Source: Mytilus californianus
Lineage: Eukaryota > Mollusca > Bivalvia > Mytilida > Mytilidae
Length of the DNA stretch: 64,000 bases
Assembly (NCBI RefSeq): GCF_021869535.1
Contig: NW_026262604.1
Location: 55,204,247-55,268,246, forward strand
Direction: 5' to 3'
Every line of letters begins with the position of its first letter. The stretch's first letter is position 1. Position numbers and translations under genes: made by a program. The notes under the pieces were generated by a model. It saw only the letters and a program-made list of their open reading frames with translations. It did no database searches and had not been told where the DNA came from. Positions 11,449 through 21,501 of the stretch are shown here, in pieces.

Positions 11449-11655
11449 AAATAGGAGATGTGGTATGATTGCCAATGAGACATCTATCCACCAAAGTGCA
11501 AATGAAATGGATGTAAGCAATTATAGGCAACCGTACGGGCTTCAACAATAAAAAAAACCTATACCGTATAGTCTGCTAATAAAGGCCCCGACATGAAAAA
11601 TTGAAATAATTCAATTGAGAAAACTAACGGCCTAATTCACAACAAAACAATTTAC
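11449..11655 (-). repeat. Tail B, distal part, split by an insertion
   Basis: Plus-strand GGAGATGTGGTATGATTGCC starts it and AACGGCCTAATTCACAACAA with AACAATTTAC ends it. The sequence that follows in intact copies (compare 36104-36701) reappears at 12924, after a 1.26-kb insert. With 12924-13935 it forms one minus-strand RT-B element. Confidence 0.85.
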
Positions 11656-11736
11656 AATTAAAAACAATTGAAGGTCTTTCCACATCAATTTTCTAAATAA
11701 TTGATGAGAAGATAATTCTGGTTTACTCAAAGCTAC

Positions 11737-12330
11737 TATTGGTGTCCAATCATAGGTTTCTTCATACTGATTCAATAAACATGGTTTCTATAGACTTTTG
11801 CCTGAAATAAGGGAGATCATTGTCAACATCCGGTTTAGAAAATGCCACTTCCGGTCTCATATGATAGCTTTATTTACACTGATTCCAAAAATATATGGTT
11901 TATATATACTTTTGCCTGTAAAAATGGAGATAATTGGCTACTTCCGGTTTAGAAAATGTCACTTCCGGTCTCATATGATAGATTTATTTACACTGATTCC
12001 AAAAATATATGGTTTATATATACTTTTGCCTGTAAAAAGGGAGATAATTGGCTACTTCCGGTTTAGCAAATGTCACTTTCGGTCTCATATGATAGCTTTA
12101 TTTACACTGATTCCAAAAATATATGGTTTATATATACTTATGCCTGTAATAAGGGAGATAATATGCTACTTCCGGTTTATAAAATATCACTTCCGGTCTT
12201 AAATGATAGATTAATGTATCACCATTCAAAAAATATATGGTTTCTATGTACTTCTACATGAAATAAGTGCAAAAATGACTACTTCCGGTTCACTTAAGGT
12301 CACTTCCGGTTGACATTTTTCAAGGTCATA
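11737..12330. repeat. 114-bp tandem array, about five copies
   Basis: The word CCGGTCTCAT or its variant recurs at 11851, 11965, 12079 and 12193, exactly 114 bp apart; a further CACTTCCGGT at 12301 and a diverged copy from 11737 flank these. Each unit holds ATATATGGTTTATATATACT and two ACTTCCGG-type boxes. Because 114 is a multiple of three, a frame stays open across the array, which is not evidence of a protein. Confidence 0.92.
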
Positions 12331-12747
12331 TGTCAACAAACAGTTTGCAAAAGATCTTATGGCATTATCATGTACTAATATGAAAGTTTATACGGCTTAC
12401 AGTTTATGAGTAACAAAAACATAACGACAAAATTATTTGATAAAGGTAGATAACTCCTATAAAATTTCATCGAATCGCTTCGATCCAAATTAGCCAAAAA
12501 TTCCTGAGGATGTAACGAACAATTTAGAAAAAGAATTTTGTCGATATCTGTTTTTGTTACGAAGGAGATGCACACACTTGATAAACAGTGAATAGGGAGA
12601 TAACTCTTACAAAGATAATTGTTCGGCTTAGCAGGGTGAAATTTAAAAGCGCATAAACTATACGATACAATATAAGAAATATCTAAGCGACATATTGCGA
12701 AACAAATATTTATCGCAAGAACAAAATTAGGCGGAAGAAAAAAAAAA

Positions 12748-12768
12748 ATAATAATAATAATAATAATC
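12748..12768. repeat. AAT microsatellite
   Basis: Seven or so AAT units directly before the hairpin array. The same AAT units also separate the hairpins, suggesting slippage during their amplification. Confidence 0.85.
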
Positions 12769-12782
12769 AGAACAAATACAAT

Positions 12783-12920
12783 AGGTCTTTCCACATAAAA
12801 GTGGAAAGACCTAATAATCAGAACAAATACAATAGGTCTTTCCACAGAAAAGTGGAAAGACCTAATAATAATAATCAGAACAAATACAATAGGTCTTTCC
12901 ACAGAAAAGTGGAAAGACCT
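12783..12920. repeat. Three tandem copies of a perfect 12-bp-stem hairpin
   Basis: Each unit is AGGTCTTTCCAC, six or seven bases (ATAAAA or a GAAAA-type loop), then GTGGAAAGACCT. Left arms start at 12783, 12834 and 12891, and right arms end at 12812, 12863 and 12920. Units are joined by AATCAGAACAAATACAAT. The last right arm is also the end of the inserted element. A long antisense open frame over this stretch is a repeat artefact. Confidence 0.93.
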
Positions 12921-12923
12921 AAT

Positions 12924-13425
12924 AAACAAATATGACAGACATGAACCAACGACAACCACTGATCTACTGGCTCCTGATTTGTTACAGGTTCATAAACAAT
13001 GTGGCGGGGTTAAACATGTTTGTGAGCGCTCAACTCTCCCCCTAACCTATGAAAGTGATGTATCAGAACAACATAAAAACAAACTATGAAAATCAGTTGA
13101 AAAAGGCTTAACTCATCAGATCGATACAAAGAAAACCATCAAACAAAAACACGGACAGGACGTGGCAGGGTATATATCTATCATCATCAGTCATCCCTTA
13201 CAACAAAACAGACACTAAGTGTGTTCAGATCTGAGAGTACTGACAGTTACTGACAGCTCGTTGAAAGCCAATAACTAATAAAACAATATGTATCTAAGAC
13301 TTAAATATCAATCAGTACACATCCAACATCCTATTGATTAAGTACTAGTGTAAAGACGTCAGTAACAGTCAGAAAAAACATGACCTTGTGCAATGCCAAA
13401 CTATAGGTATCGACAGATTGTAGTA
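12924..13425 (-). repeat. Tail B, proximal part, continuous with RT-B
   Basis: Plus-strand AAACAAATATGACAGACATG resumes the tail B copy broken at 11655, followed by GTGGCGGGGTTAAACATGTT, the CACGGACAGGACGTGGCAGG part, CAGATCTGAGAGTACTG, and the CATGACCTTGTGCAATGCCA end that adjoins the coding part. Confidence 0.88.
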
Positions 13426-13454
13426 ACGTGAAAGTACATAATGTGTAATATTTA

Positions 13455-13935
13455 GTATGGTTTTAATTTACTGATAACAAAATCAATATTTTCACCAATA
13501 AAATAATATTCAAAGATTTACAGTATAGAATAGGTAACCTTTCAGAATAAGTTTATTCAAAGGATTGATAAGTTTGCCCATGTCGTATATAAATTTTCGG
13601 GCTGGGTTAACAACATCACAGTAAAAATTTAGGATTTGCTATTCCGTTTGAAATAAGTTTTCTACAGGTACAGCCAAACTTTCAAACTAAATCTTTGTAT
13701 TTTTGAAAGAATTTACTAAAGGTTTTAAGTGATTTGTGGTAACGAAATCCCTCACTATTAATACATAGATTAAGCTCATTGAAATCCAAAACGTTAGTAC
13801 AGACACGAGCATAGCGAACGAGTTGGGATATATAAACATCGTTAGACGGTACCAAGACGGTGCCAAAGGAACATCACCGTCCAAAAAGGGTGTTCATATT
13901 ATATTTGTAGATTGTAATCAGCACTCTTATTTCTC
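13455..13935 (-). pseudogene. Reverse transcriptase C-terminal remnant (RT-B), minus strand
   Basis: Read on the minus strand it begins near DGDVPLAPS (about 13860-13890), with a decayed match before it, then YISQLVRYARVC-like sequence, GFRYHKSLKTFSKFFQKYKD and KFGCTCRKLISNGIA. It ends in a diverged SLNI / NIDFVIS-like segment at about 13455. Stops and frame changes are scattered, and about 16 bases near 13850 appear duplicated. The catalytic YxDD region is missing, so this is a 5'-truncated copy. It continues into tail B at 13425. The whole element spans 11449-13935 with the 11668-12923 insert inside it. Confidence 0.82.
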
Positions 13936-15370
13936 TCATTTATTTAATGAACAACACCAGGGGTCTGTCTATACATGGTATAATGAGCAGGGACAGTGTA
14001 CAATAAGTATATTGCACTGTGACGTCATGAATTTCATTTGAGAACATCTTAAAGAAATAATAATTTTGTTTCAGTAAAACGGCTTAAAATGGTAAAACAT
14101 GTCAAGTAATATAACATCAAAATTCTTTTAATTTGTTTTAGAATTGAGTAACTGCATTTAGTATAGTGAAGTGGATTTTTGCTGTTTGAACATAATAGTT
14201 ATACAAACATATGTCTATAAATGAATTTGTAAGTATAGGGTTATACTGATACTTGCTATTTTGTTTGTACTCTTTATCCTTTTCCTGTAATGTAACATAC
14301 AATTTGTGCCACATCTGGTCAAATGGTAGTGTATAGACCATTCAGAAAAACTCAGTTTTAAAGAAGTCCAAGTCCGATTGTAGAATAGGTAACAGAAAAA
14401 ACTAAGCAAAATGATAATGATAAACATAAATTAACTAGCATGCCAAGAACTGATAAGCCAGCTCCAGACTTCAATTTAACTGATTGAAAGATTATTTCTT
14501 TTTTCATCATATGAAAATCAACCACAATCCCTCATAAAGATACAGTAATTCCCGGCTTTACTACCCACATACCTGACAGCTATACAGAAAGGTCAAGATG
14601 GGTTTGCAGAAAAAGAGAATAATGAGCATAAATTTGATATATTTTTTATCATTTTTTATTATTTTTGAATTTTGGCTTACATATTGGCAGTAGGGCTTCA
14701 AACGTCTTAATAGCCACGTTTTGAAATCTTGTCTTAATTTTTTTTACATATGACCATCAGCGTTACCCCAAAATATATGTTTTGCTACAAAATTTATTTT
14801 ACAAATATGTTAATGTGTGAAAAATATATTTTTGAGTAAAGCTGTTGCTAATGTATATTTTGAACCAAAACTATGCATGAAATGGACATTTAAGGTTAAA
14901 TAATAAATTTCGACATTTTTATGACGTAAGAGTTTTATCACATGTGACCTTTCTGCACTAAGTGTCCAAATTATATTGACCTGTTCATTTATCAATAAAA
15001 TAAACATTAATATTCGACGGCTTGAATGAGTTTACTATTTTTGCAATTGCAGGTGCCAAATAATGGTTATAATCATATTTCCCACTTTGTCATTGTCAGA
15101 TACAGGATGCAGGAACAAATATTCCGTTAAGCTTTTATCATGTGATAGGTGCGCTTACATATATAAACTAGATTTAACATTTTACATTTTATCCCAATAT
15201 TGCAAACGAGTGTAAAATGTTATGGGGGAGAAAGCTATCTAATGAACTTGTATACTCTCAATTTCCTATGATGATCAAGTGCTCAGTTTAGCCAACATTG
15301 ATGAAAGTTGTCTGCAATATGTAAATGAGGCAGACGACACGAATAATCAAAAGATATTGAGTGTAAATAA
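13936..15370. other. Long AT-rich stretch, nothing supported
   Basis: T-rich runs near 14640-14670 and several short open frames with no recognisable family. The short frame at 15279-15557 overlaps a tail A remnant and is not a gene. Confidence 0.4.
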
Positions 15371-15505
15371 AATTGAGAATGGAAATGAGGAATGTGTCAA
15401 AGAGACAACAACCCGACCAAAGAGCAGAAAACAGCCAAAGGCCACCAATGGGTCTTCAACACAACGAGAAAATCCGGAGGCGGGCCTCAGCCGACCCCTA
15501 AATAA
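15371..15505 (-). repeat. Tail A 3' end copy
   Basis: Plus-strand AATTGAGAATGGAAATGAGG starts it, then GAATGTGTCAAAGAGACAAC, GGCCACCAATGGGTCTTCAA, and a part matching the reverse complement of GGCCAGCTGAAGGACGCCTC. Short internal deletions compared with 62540-62735. Confidence 0.82.
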
Positions 15506-15600
15506 AATCTTCCTTAATAAAAAGATGTCACTTGAACATCTAAAACATATGAATTAATTACAAATAGAATATAAATTCTAAAGTAAACAATAAAAAGTAC

Positions 15601-16298
15601 TACAATCTGTCAATACCTATATTTTGACATTGCACAAGGTCATCTTTTTCTCTAACTGTTTATGACGTCTTTACACTAAATTCATTGGATGTTGGATGTG
15701 TACTGATTGATATTTTAGTTTTAGATGCATGATATTTGTTATTAGTTGTTATTGGCTTTGAACTACCTGTCAGTAACTGCGAATACTCTGAGATCTGTAC
15801 TTAGTGTCTCTTTTCTTTCTAGGGATAAGGGATCAATAAATACCCTGACACGTCCAGTCTGTGTCTGATGTTTGATGTTTTTCTGCTTTTTATCGATCTG
15901 ATGAAATAAGCCTTTTTCAACTGATTTTTATAGTTTGTTCTCATGTTGTTATGTTACACCACTGTCCCAGATTATGGGAGGGTTGAGCCTCACAAACATG
16001 TTAAACCCCACTTGATTCTTTATGTGCATGTCCCAAATCAGGAACCTGTAGTTCAGTGGCTGTCGTTGGTTCATGTCTGTCATTGTTTTTTTTTGTAAAT
16101 TGGGTTGTTATAAATAAGGCCGTTAGTTCTCTCAATTGAGTTGTTTTTATATTTTTTATGTCAGGACCTTTTATAGCCGAATATACGGTATGGGTTTTTC
16201 TTATTGTTGAAAGCCATACGGTTGCCTATAATTGCTTACTTCATTTGAACTTTGTTGGATAGTTGCATCATAGGCAATCATACTACAACTTCTTATTT
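15601..16298 (+). repeat. Near-complete tail B without RT
   Basis: Starts TACAATCTGTCAATACCTAT, where the RT would end, and goes on through TTGCACAAGGTCAT, AGATCTGTACTTAGTGTC, GTTACACCACTGTCCCAG and CAGGAACCTGTAGTTCAGTG to GGCAATCATACTACAACTTC. The 5' break is almost exactly at the coding/non-coding boundary. Confidence 0.88.
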
Positions 16299-16572
16299 CT
16301 GTATTTAGATATATCATGATACAATCACCAAAGAGTTGAATTATTTAAGACAGGCACATACATTTTAGCTGGGTTAACATATTGGTACATGAATAAAAAC
16401 GTTGCTGAATTTCAGCATTTGCATTGAAACACAACTAAAGACGAAACGACGGCACCACGATGATATATAGATCGCATATATTTGCCACATTAATAATGTA
16501 ACATACAAGTATGAGCAAGCAAACAAGATAAACAAGACCATGACTTAAGACAAATACACAATATTTGGATTG

Positions 16573-16896
16573 TCAAGGTGAAGGGGTTATCTCATTCGGG
16601 CATGAGTTCCATTGGTAAAGGATTTTATCATTTGAATCTACACTTGAAACAAATGAAGATAACATTTTATGATTTGTATATGTCCGAAGTGCTTGTTTGA
16701 ATTGACCTACATTAGGAATGCTTAAAGCCAAAGATTTGACATCCAAGGATGTATCAGTACCAAAAAGCCCGAAGAGATAATGAAGAAATGCCGAATTGAT
16801 CATAGCACGATCGCAAATATATGCATTTGAATATGAAATATACTTGTATAAATACGTGTACAATGTATACTGCCTATCAGCATGACTGAAATTCAT
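16573..16896 (-). CDS. Candidate exon or open remnant of an unknown gene
   Basis: A 107-codon minus-strand frame. Its middle reads GTDTSLDVKSLALSIPNVGQ followed by FKQALRTYTNHKMLSSF. Related, more decayed copies occur on the minus strand at about 20780-20880 and 57895-57960: the first gives GTYTSLAFKYFASSVPG in the matching frame before a stop, the second LNLSVPNEDES. Retention of the same frame pattern among diverged copies is the reason for calling it coding-derived. The start codon and splice sites cannot be fixed, and CTAATGTAGGT could hide a donor. No domain is recognised. It could equally be part of an unrecognised mobile element. Confidence 0.35.
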   Translation of the reverse strand: MNFSHADRQYTLYTYLYKYISYSNAYICDRAMINSAFLHYLFGLFGTDTSLDVKSLALSIPNVGQFKQALRTYTNHKMLSSFVSSVDSNDKILYQWNSCPNEITPSP

Positions 16897-16899
16897 TAT

Positions 16900-17759
16900 A
16901 TTATGAACAAATGTTGCAAAATGAACGACAGCGTAAAAACATATGACTAGGTCGAATACAGGTTTTGTTTTGGCTCGTTAATTTTTATGTTTTTTTTTAT
17001 ATATATATTAAACATACGATGTCAACTATTGATATTAACAAATTGTAGCAATTGTCCCTAAATACCATTTCCAGACGCAACGCAACATATCCGAAAACCT
17101 CACTTTGCAAGTCAATAACCTTATATCTGTTTGTCATGGACCATACAATAAATCATTCAATCACTTTCCTCCTCGGTAAAAAATGGTGTTTAAAATACTT
17201 CCGCCTCATTACTTATACTACAGTGATGATATTCCTGACATTATTACAAGCCTCCACATTGTCCAGTCAATTCAATTAATGATACAAATATAGCAATGTT
17301 CGATGATTTATATAACTTTATAATGCTAAAGGGAATTGAACTTATTTACCAAGCCGGACATTCATATACAACATTATCATTGTTTATCTTTAAGACAAAT
17401 GCGTACATGTAACGTGCGATAATTGAAAGTAGAAATAAATAAACCAGAAAATATTTTAAATTAATCGTAACATAAGAATAATCTTAGGAATACTGCATTT
17501 GCCGAGAAAATAGTGTATTATTGAAAACATAGTAAAAATAAATATCCCCTCAACTCGATATAAACGATCGAATATCCCTAACATCGTCAAAGCAAAAAAT
17601 TGATCATAGTGAAAAATATCTCCTAAACACAATAACATAAAATACAACAAAACTAGTAATCATCATGATCATTATATACATTGTATCATTTATTATTTAT
17701 TATTTCATCTTTTCACTCAGTATGGAATTTAAGAATATATAACGCAAATAATGTTAAAA
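16900..17759. other. No recognised feature
   Basis: AT-rich; open frames of 64-75 codons on both strands without family or splice context. Confidence 0.4.
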
Positions 17760-17935
17760 AAAGGCGAAATATATCAAATGGAACGATCGAAATCATAAAT
17801 TGAAGATATACCATGGTAAGAAACCGAAAAACGAAGACATGCCAAAACAAGATTAAAAAAACCCACTTCACATATAGCTAAAAAATGACCAACACGAATC
17901 TCACAGAAAAAATCCTGAAATCAAGTGCTTGTCTT
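17760..17935 (-). repeat. Strongly decayed tail C
   Basis: Keeps the order GGCGAAATATATCAAATGG, GATATACCATGGTAAG, ACCAACACGAATCTCACAG and ATCAAGTGCT of a reversed tail C, with many substitutions. Confidence 0.45.
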
Positions 17936-18144
17936 TGGTATTGAATATAGTATAAGACGTCTGTTTTATCTGCTTTCGAAATATGAGTCTTATAAAATAA
18001 ATAATATATTAAAAAAATTGTGAATCTCAGCTGTGACTTAGAAACAAGAAAGGACCCTAAATATGTTATTTTATCGTCTGTATTGTTGTGAGAACTTTCG
18101 TTTTCTTGCAACATTGTATGGTATTATATATTACAAATACTAAT

Positions 18145-18295
18145 AAGCTTCCGGAACACCTGAGATAGCATTAGTTTTGTGTGGGGTGTTTAGTTTTCTG
18201 TGTAAATTTGGTAGATTAATGTTTGTCATTTAATCAGTTTGGTTGTGGTATTATCCTTTTTTCTTAAATTTTGTGTATTTTTTCGTTATATTAGT
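18145..18295 (+). repeat. Strongly decayed tail C
   Basis: AAGCTTCCGGAACACCTGAG, GTGTGGGGTGTTTAGTTTTC and TGTTTGTCATT match the first half of tail C in order; the second half is not recognisable. Confidence 0.5.
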
Positions 18296-18299
18296 TTTT

Positions 18300-18715
18300 T
18301 TTTGTGTTTCAAGTTGATCTGGTGAGTCAATCAATTTGTAACGTATTTTTGCAGATCCTGTGTTGTAATGTTACAAAATTATCCCATTTTTTAGGGGGGG
18401 ATGATCGCCCATAAAAATGGTTTTACCCATCATATTTTTTAAGTCAAAAATTTGTAAATCAAGGGTTGTCATAAGTTGCCGTCTTTTAATCTGATTTTCG
18501 TTAATTTTTTCTTTGTCATATATAATGCCGTTGTTGTTTGATTTGTTTTACATATTGTCATGTCGGACTCGGTTATAGCTAACTATAAGGTACTGGATTT
18601 CGTCATTGTTTAATGCATTTTAATTACCCTAAAATTGCTTAATACTACTTTATGTGGACTCTGTTGAAAAGTTGCCTATTTTGCATTAATACCATATTTC
18701 TATATTTTATTTCGA
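18300..18715 (+). repeat. Decayed tail B
   Basis: Tail B landmarks appear in order with heavy substitution: GATCTGGTGAGTCAATC, GTAATGTTACAAAATTATCC, GGTTTTACCCATCATA, CTAACTATAAGGTACTGGAT and CATTAATACCATATTTCTAT. Much older than the copies at 15.6 and 49.2 kb. Confidence 0.6.
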
Positions 18716-18883
18716 CTTAAAAGAATTCATACACATATAAAAAGAACTAAGCATTAAGATAAAAAAAAGTGTTCATCTTCATCTTCTTAAAAAAAATGTA
18801 TATCGATTTGGTTCAATTGTTGGTGTTTTAACGCTAATTTTAGCACGATTGGTTATTTCGTTGCAGGCAATTTTATTGGTTAA

Positions 18884-19051
18884 GGGAGTTGAATGCTCAA
18901 AGAAACAGACCTTCCGTAGGTAAACTGGCAATCTTTGTCAATTAAAATTGGAGTCGAACGCACCTGCAACGTGTGGGGTTCAAGGTTACAACATCAGTGT
19001 TAACAGGCTACTGGTACAGTAATTGAAGACCAATTGGCCACCCTGGCCCCT
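18884..19051 (-). mobile_element. tRNA-derived SINE copy, minus strand
   Basis: Read in reverse it begins GGGGCCAGGGTGGCCAATTG (A-box-like TGGCCAATTGG), then CCTTGAACCCC (B-box-like), TTGCAGGTGCGTTCGACTCC, TTTTAATTGACAAAGATTG and the ACGGAAGGTC part. It shares the GGTGCG-TCGACTCCAAT-TTAATT core with 20893-21131 and 32746-32905. Confidence 0.75.
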
Positions 19052-20689
19052 AGAAAAATATATATGACTACTGAGTAAAAGACAAGGAGACCTTGACATA
19101 GTTAATTATGTTTGAGTGTTTTGATGTTTTGTTTAATAATGTAAACAATGATAGACATTGTGAAACATCACTTGAAATTGTTTTCAACTCTCAGGATCTA
19201 ACTTTCTAGACTAATTAAATAAATAAGTATGTGAATATATCCATCAATAACACTTTCATCAGCAATATTCATTGAAATGGAAATTTCGATGTGACTAACA
19301 AACACTTTTGATAATAATTACCTTCTGATTGTAATCTTGTTATATTTTTAAACACCCACATCATACAGCTTTGTTAAATTAGTCTTACCGATATTGTAAC
19401 ACGTGTTCATTATTTAAGCGCAAAAGTATAGGAAGTCAAAATCGTCGATCACAATTTAATATTTTTTCAACATCATTGACTGAAAAGATAATAGTACATT
19501 TTTGATCATTGTGTAAAAGAATACTTACTTTCTCCTAATTGTCAAAGATACTTTTATAAGGTTAAAAAATAATTACCTTTTCTACGAAAACTTCAGAAAA
19601 TATATGTTAAAAGGACAAGAAAGAACAAAACTACACCACGAACATATCTAGCCGATAAAAATACAAACAGTACATCAACATCTGTAAATAACAGCAAGAT
19701 AGAAAGTTGTTTCCAACATAGATTTATCATTACCTGCAATAGAATCTTTAAAACATACAATGTAATACAGATTTTGCATTTTATATTAAGTGATCTAGAG
19801 CTTAACATATTACATTATGTGTATGGTTACTTGAACACGAGATATTGATGTCTTTTGGTATAGAAATGCCAATTCAGGGCCAGTCCGATGAAACATACAA
19901 AATAGTATATCAGATTTTATATAAAGTAGTTCCTACGCATAGTTGTCAATTTGTCAATAGGTAAAACAGTTGGGTAATTTTGGAATCAAATGAAAAATCT
20001 AAGAACTTGGTATCACTGTTGAACCCTTGTAAAAAAGTTTCTATTGAATAAATAAAAAAAATATGAAATTAAAATAGTAGGGCACATTTGCACTATTGAT
20101 CAGAACAGAAGTACTTGTTTCTGGTACTTCCAATCTTCACGGAACCAGTACGCTCTGATATCATGAAAATAAAACTAAAGGAATGTTGATTATTTTTAGT
20201 ACAAGTCAGGATAAGGTATAGTTTGTATATGCAATAACTGCCAATTTATTTGGACTTAAGACAAAATAGCAATGAATGCGTGAAGTTAAAGAATTTAACA
20301 TAGAAAGCAACAGGGCTTTACATTAGTGGTGCTATTTCTTTTCGTTATTTGTGTCGATAGGTTGATGTCTCATTGATGTATAAATAAAAATCATATTTAA
20401 ATAATTTAGACAGGGGGAAAACACAGACAAACAGTATTATACAGTCATTTAAAGCCACATTTTTATTTATAAGTGAATCAATTTAGGTTTACCTTAGATT
20501 CAACAACATAGGAAGGTCATAATACAAAATTTCAATCTTGGTATTTATAATGAGTTTATTTTCAGTCCAGTTTGAGCCATCAAAGAAGAAAGTATCATAA
20601 TGCCACAGTTTGTGGACCCTGAATTCGAAAAAAGGTTTATGTTTTATAAATCTACAAGATGTACAAAATATCTTTCAGATGTTCAAAAG
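19052..20689. other. Long AT-rich stretch, nothing supported
   Basis: No repeat family or open frame above about 71 codons. A short imperfect inverted repeat around GAAGTAC / GTACTTCC near 20110-20130 is not exceptional. Confidence 0.4.
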
Positions 20690-20890
20690 ACATTTGTTTG
20701 TCGGACATCAGTATTTATAATTTTGAATACTATCTCACAAATTGGCATAAGGGTTTCAAAAAATATAAAATAACACTTTATAATTGCATGCGTCCGAAAA
20801 AAATTATCTGTATTTACCTTAACCAGGAACGCTTGAAGCAAAATATTTGAAAGCCAAGGATGTATAAGTACCGACACACGCAATATAACC
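20690..20890 (-). pseudogene. Decayed copy of the 16.6-kb exon-like sequence
   Basis: In the frame matching 16573-16896 it reads GTYTSLAFKYFASSVPG and then a stop. The nucleotide match continues past the stop (TTTCGGACGCATG compared with CTTCGGACATATA). A second partial relative is at about 22180-22260, sharing the KVNT codons and CTATTTTAT. Treated as non-functional. Confidence 0.4.
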
Positions 20891-20892
20891 AA

Positions 20893-21131
20893 GGGGGCCT
20901 TGGTGACCGAGCGGTCTAATTAATCGAACTACTTTATTACAAGCTTGTCATCGAATCCCGTTCGTGGCAGGTGCGCTCGACTCCAATATTAATTTACTAG
21001 GATAGTGAATTTTCCTACCGAAGGTCGGTTGATCTCTCCAGGCACTCCGGCTTCCACTACAAATAAAAGCTGACCACCACGAAATAGAACAATGCTGAAA
21101 ATGGCGTCTAACACCAACCAATCAATCAATC
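20893..21131 (+). mobile_element. tRNA-derived SINE, full-length-looking copy
   Basis: Starts GGGGGCCTTGGTGACCGAGC with an A-box-like TGACCGAGCGGTC. A B-box-like CATCGAATCCCG lies about 45 bp further. A tRNA-unrelated body follows (GGTGCGCTCGACTCCAATAT, CTACCGAAGGTCGGTTG) and a tail of ACCAACCAATCAATCAATC. The head and tail are those of a Pol III SINE with an ATCA-type tail. The tRNA species of origin cannot be fixed; the GACCGAGCGGT word is typical of class II tRNAs such as Leu or Ser. Confidence 0.85.
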
Positions 21132-21398
21132 TATATATAACAAAAAAATGTGCCAAAAAAAGAGCCAATTCAAGCTTAGGTTAAATTTGCCTGATAGAGG
21201 TAAAACCGTAATGTTTAGTAGTTTCTAAATGTATAATCAATTAATGAAAGTATATTATAAATCATGTCAGTACCGAAGGATTGACTACAGAACAGATGAT
21301 ACTCATGGGGATAAATAGTCTACTAGTAGCGGTATATACCAAGTGATATACAAAATGATTAACAGTTCCAATAAGTATTGACTCTTTGCTAATCTATG

Positions 21399-21490
21399 GG
21401 GCTAAACAATTTGTTAAAGGGGCATAACCCTGAGGGCTAAACAAATTGATAAAGGGACATAACCCTGAGGGCTAATCAAATTGCTAACGG
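21399..21490. repeat. 35-bp tandem repeat, about 2.6 copies
   Basis: GGGCTAAACAAATTGATAAA followed by GGGACATAACCCTGA, repeated; the third copy is cut at GCTAACGGG. Not seen elsewhere in the window. Confidence 0.88.
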
Positions 21491-21501
21491 GTTCACAAGT
21501 G

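Larger units (their letters stand above)
11668..12923. mobile_element. Inserted element with 114-bp array and terminal hairpins
   Basis: The inner edge of the left end has AGGTCTTTCCAC (11672-11683) and the right end has its reverse complement GTGGAAAGACCT (12909-12920). The host tail B sequence is broken at this point and resumes after it, and AAACAA lies on both sides (11662-11667 and 12924-12929), a candidate 6-bp target duplication. Inside are a tandem array (11737-12330), about 400 bp of unique DNA, an AAT run and three hairpins. No transposase or helicase is encoded. A core tandem array with a 3' hairpin recalls non-autonomous Helitron/Helentron-type elements of bivalves, but terminal inverted repeats plus a target duplication fit a cut-and-paste element better. 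Confidence 0.72.

Noticed and set aside
11798-12202. A 134-codon frame with four internal repeats, resembling a repeat protein.
   Set aside because: The repeats are the 114-bp DNA array, whose period is a multiple of three; no start context, splice site or conserved chemistry supports a protein.
12783-12920. Regularly spaced identical palindromes that might suggest a CRISPR array.
   Set aside because: The spacers are identical linkers, there are only three units, no cas genes are present and the context is eukaryotic.
12375-12959. The longest open frame in the window (194 codons, minus strand).
   Set aside because: It reads through the three hairpins and the AAT run (repeated SFHFSVERPIVFVLI), so its length is an artefact of the tandem repeat.
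15279-15557. A 92-codon frame with a basic, low-complexity composition.
   Set aside because: Most of it is antisense to a tail A 3' end (15371-15505).
20893-20980. A tRNA gene.
   Set aside because: Box-like words are present but acceptor and anticodon stems do not close, and the sequence continues into a SINE body with two further copies.
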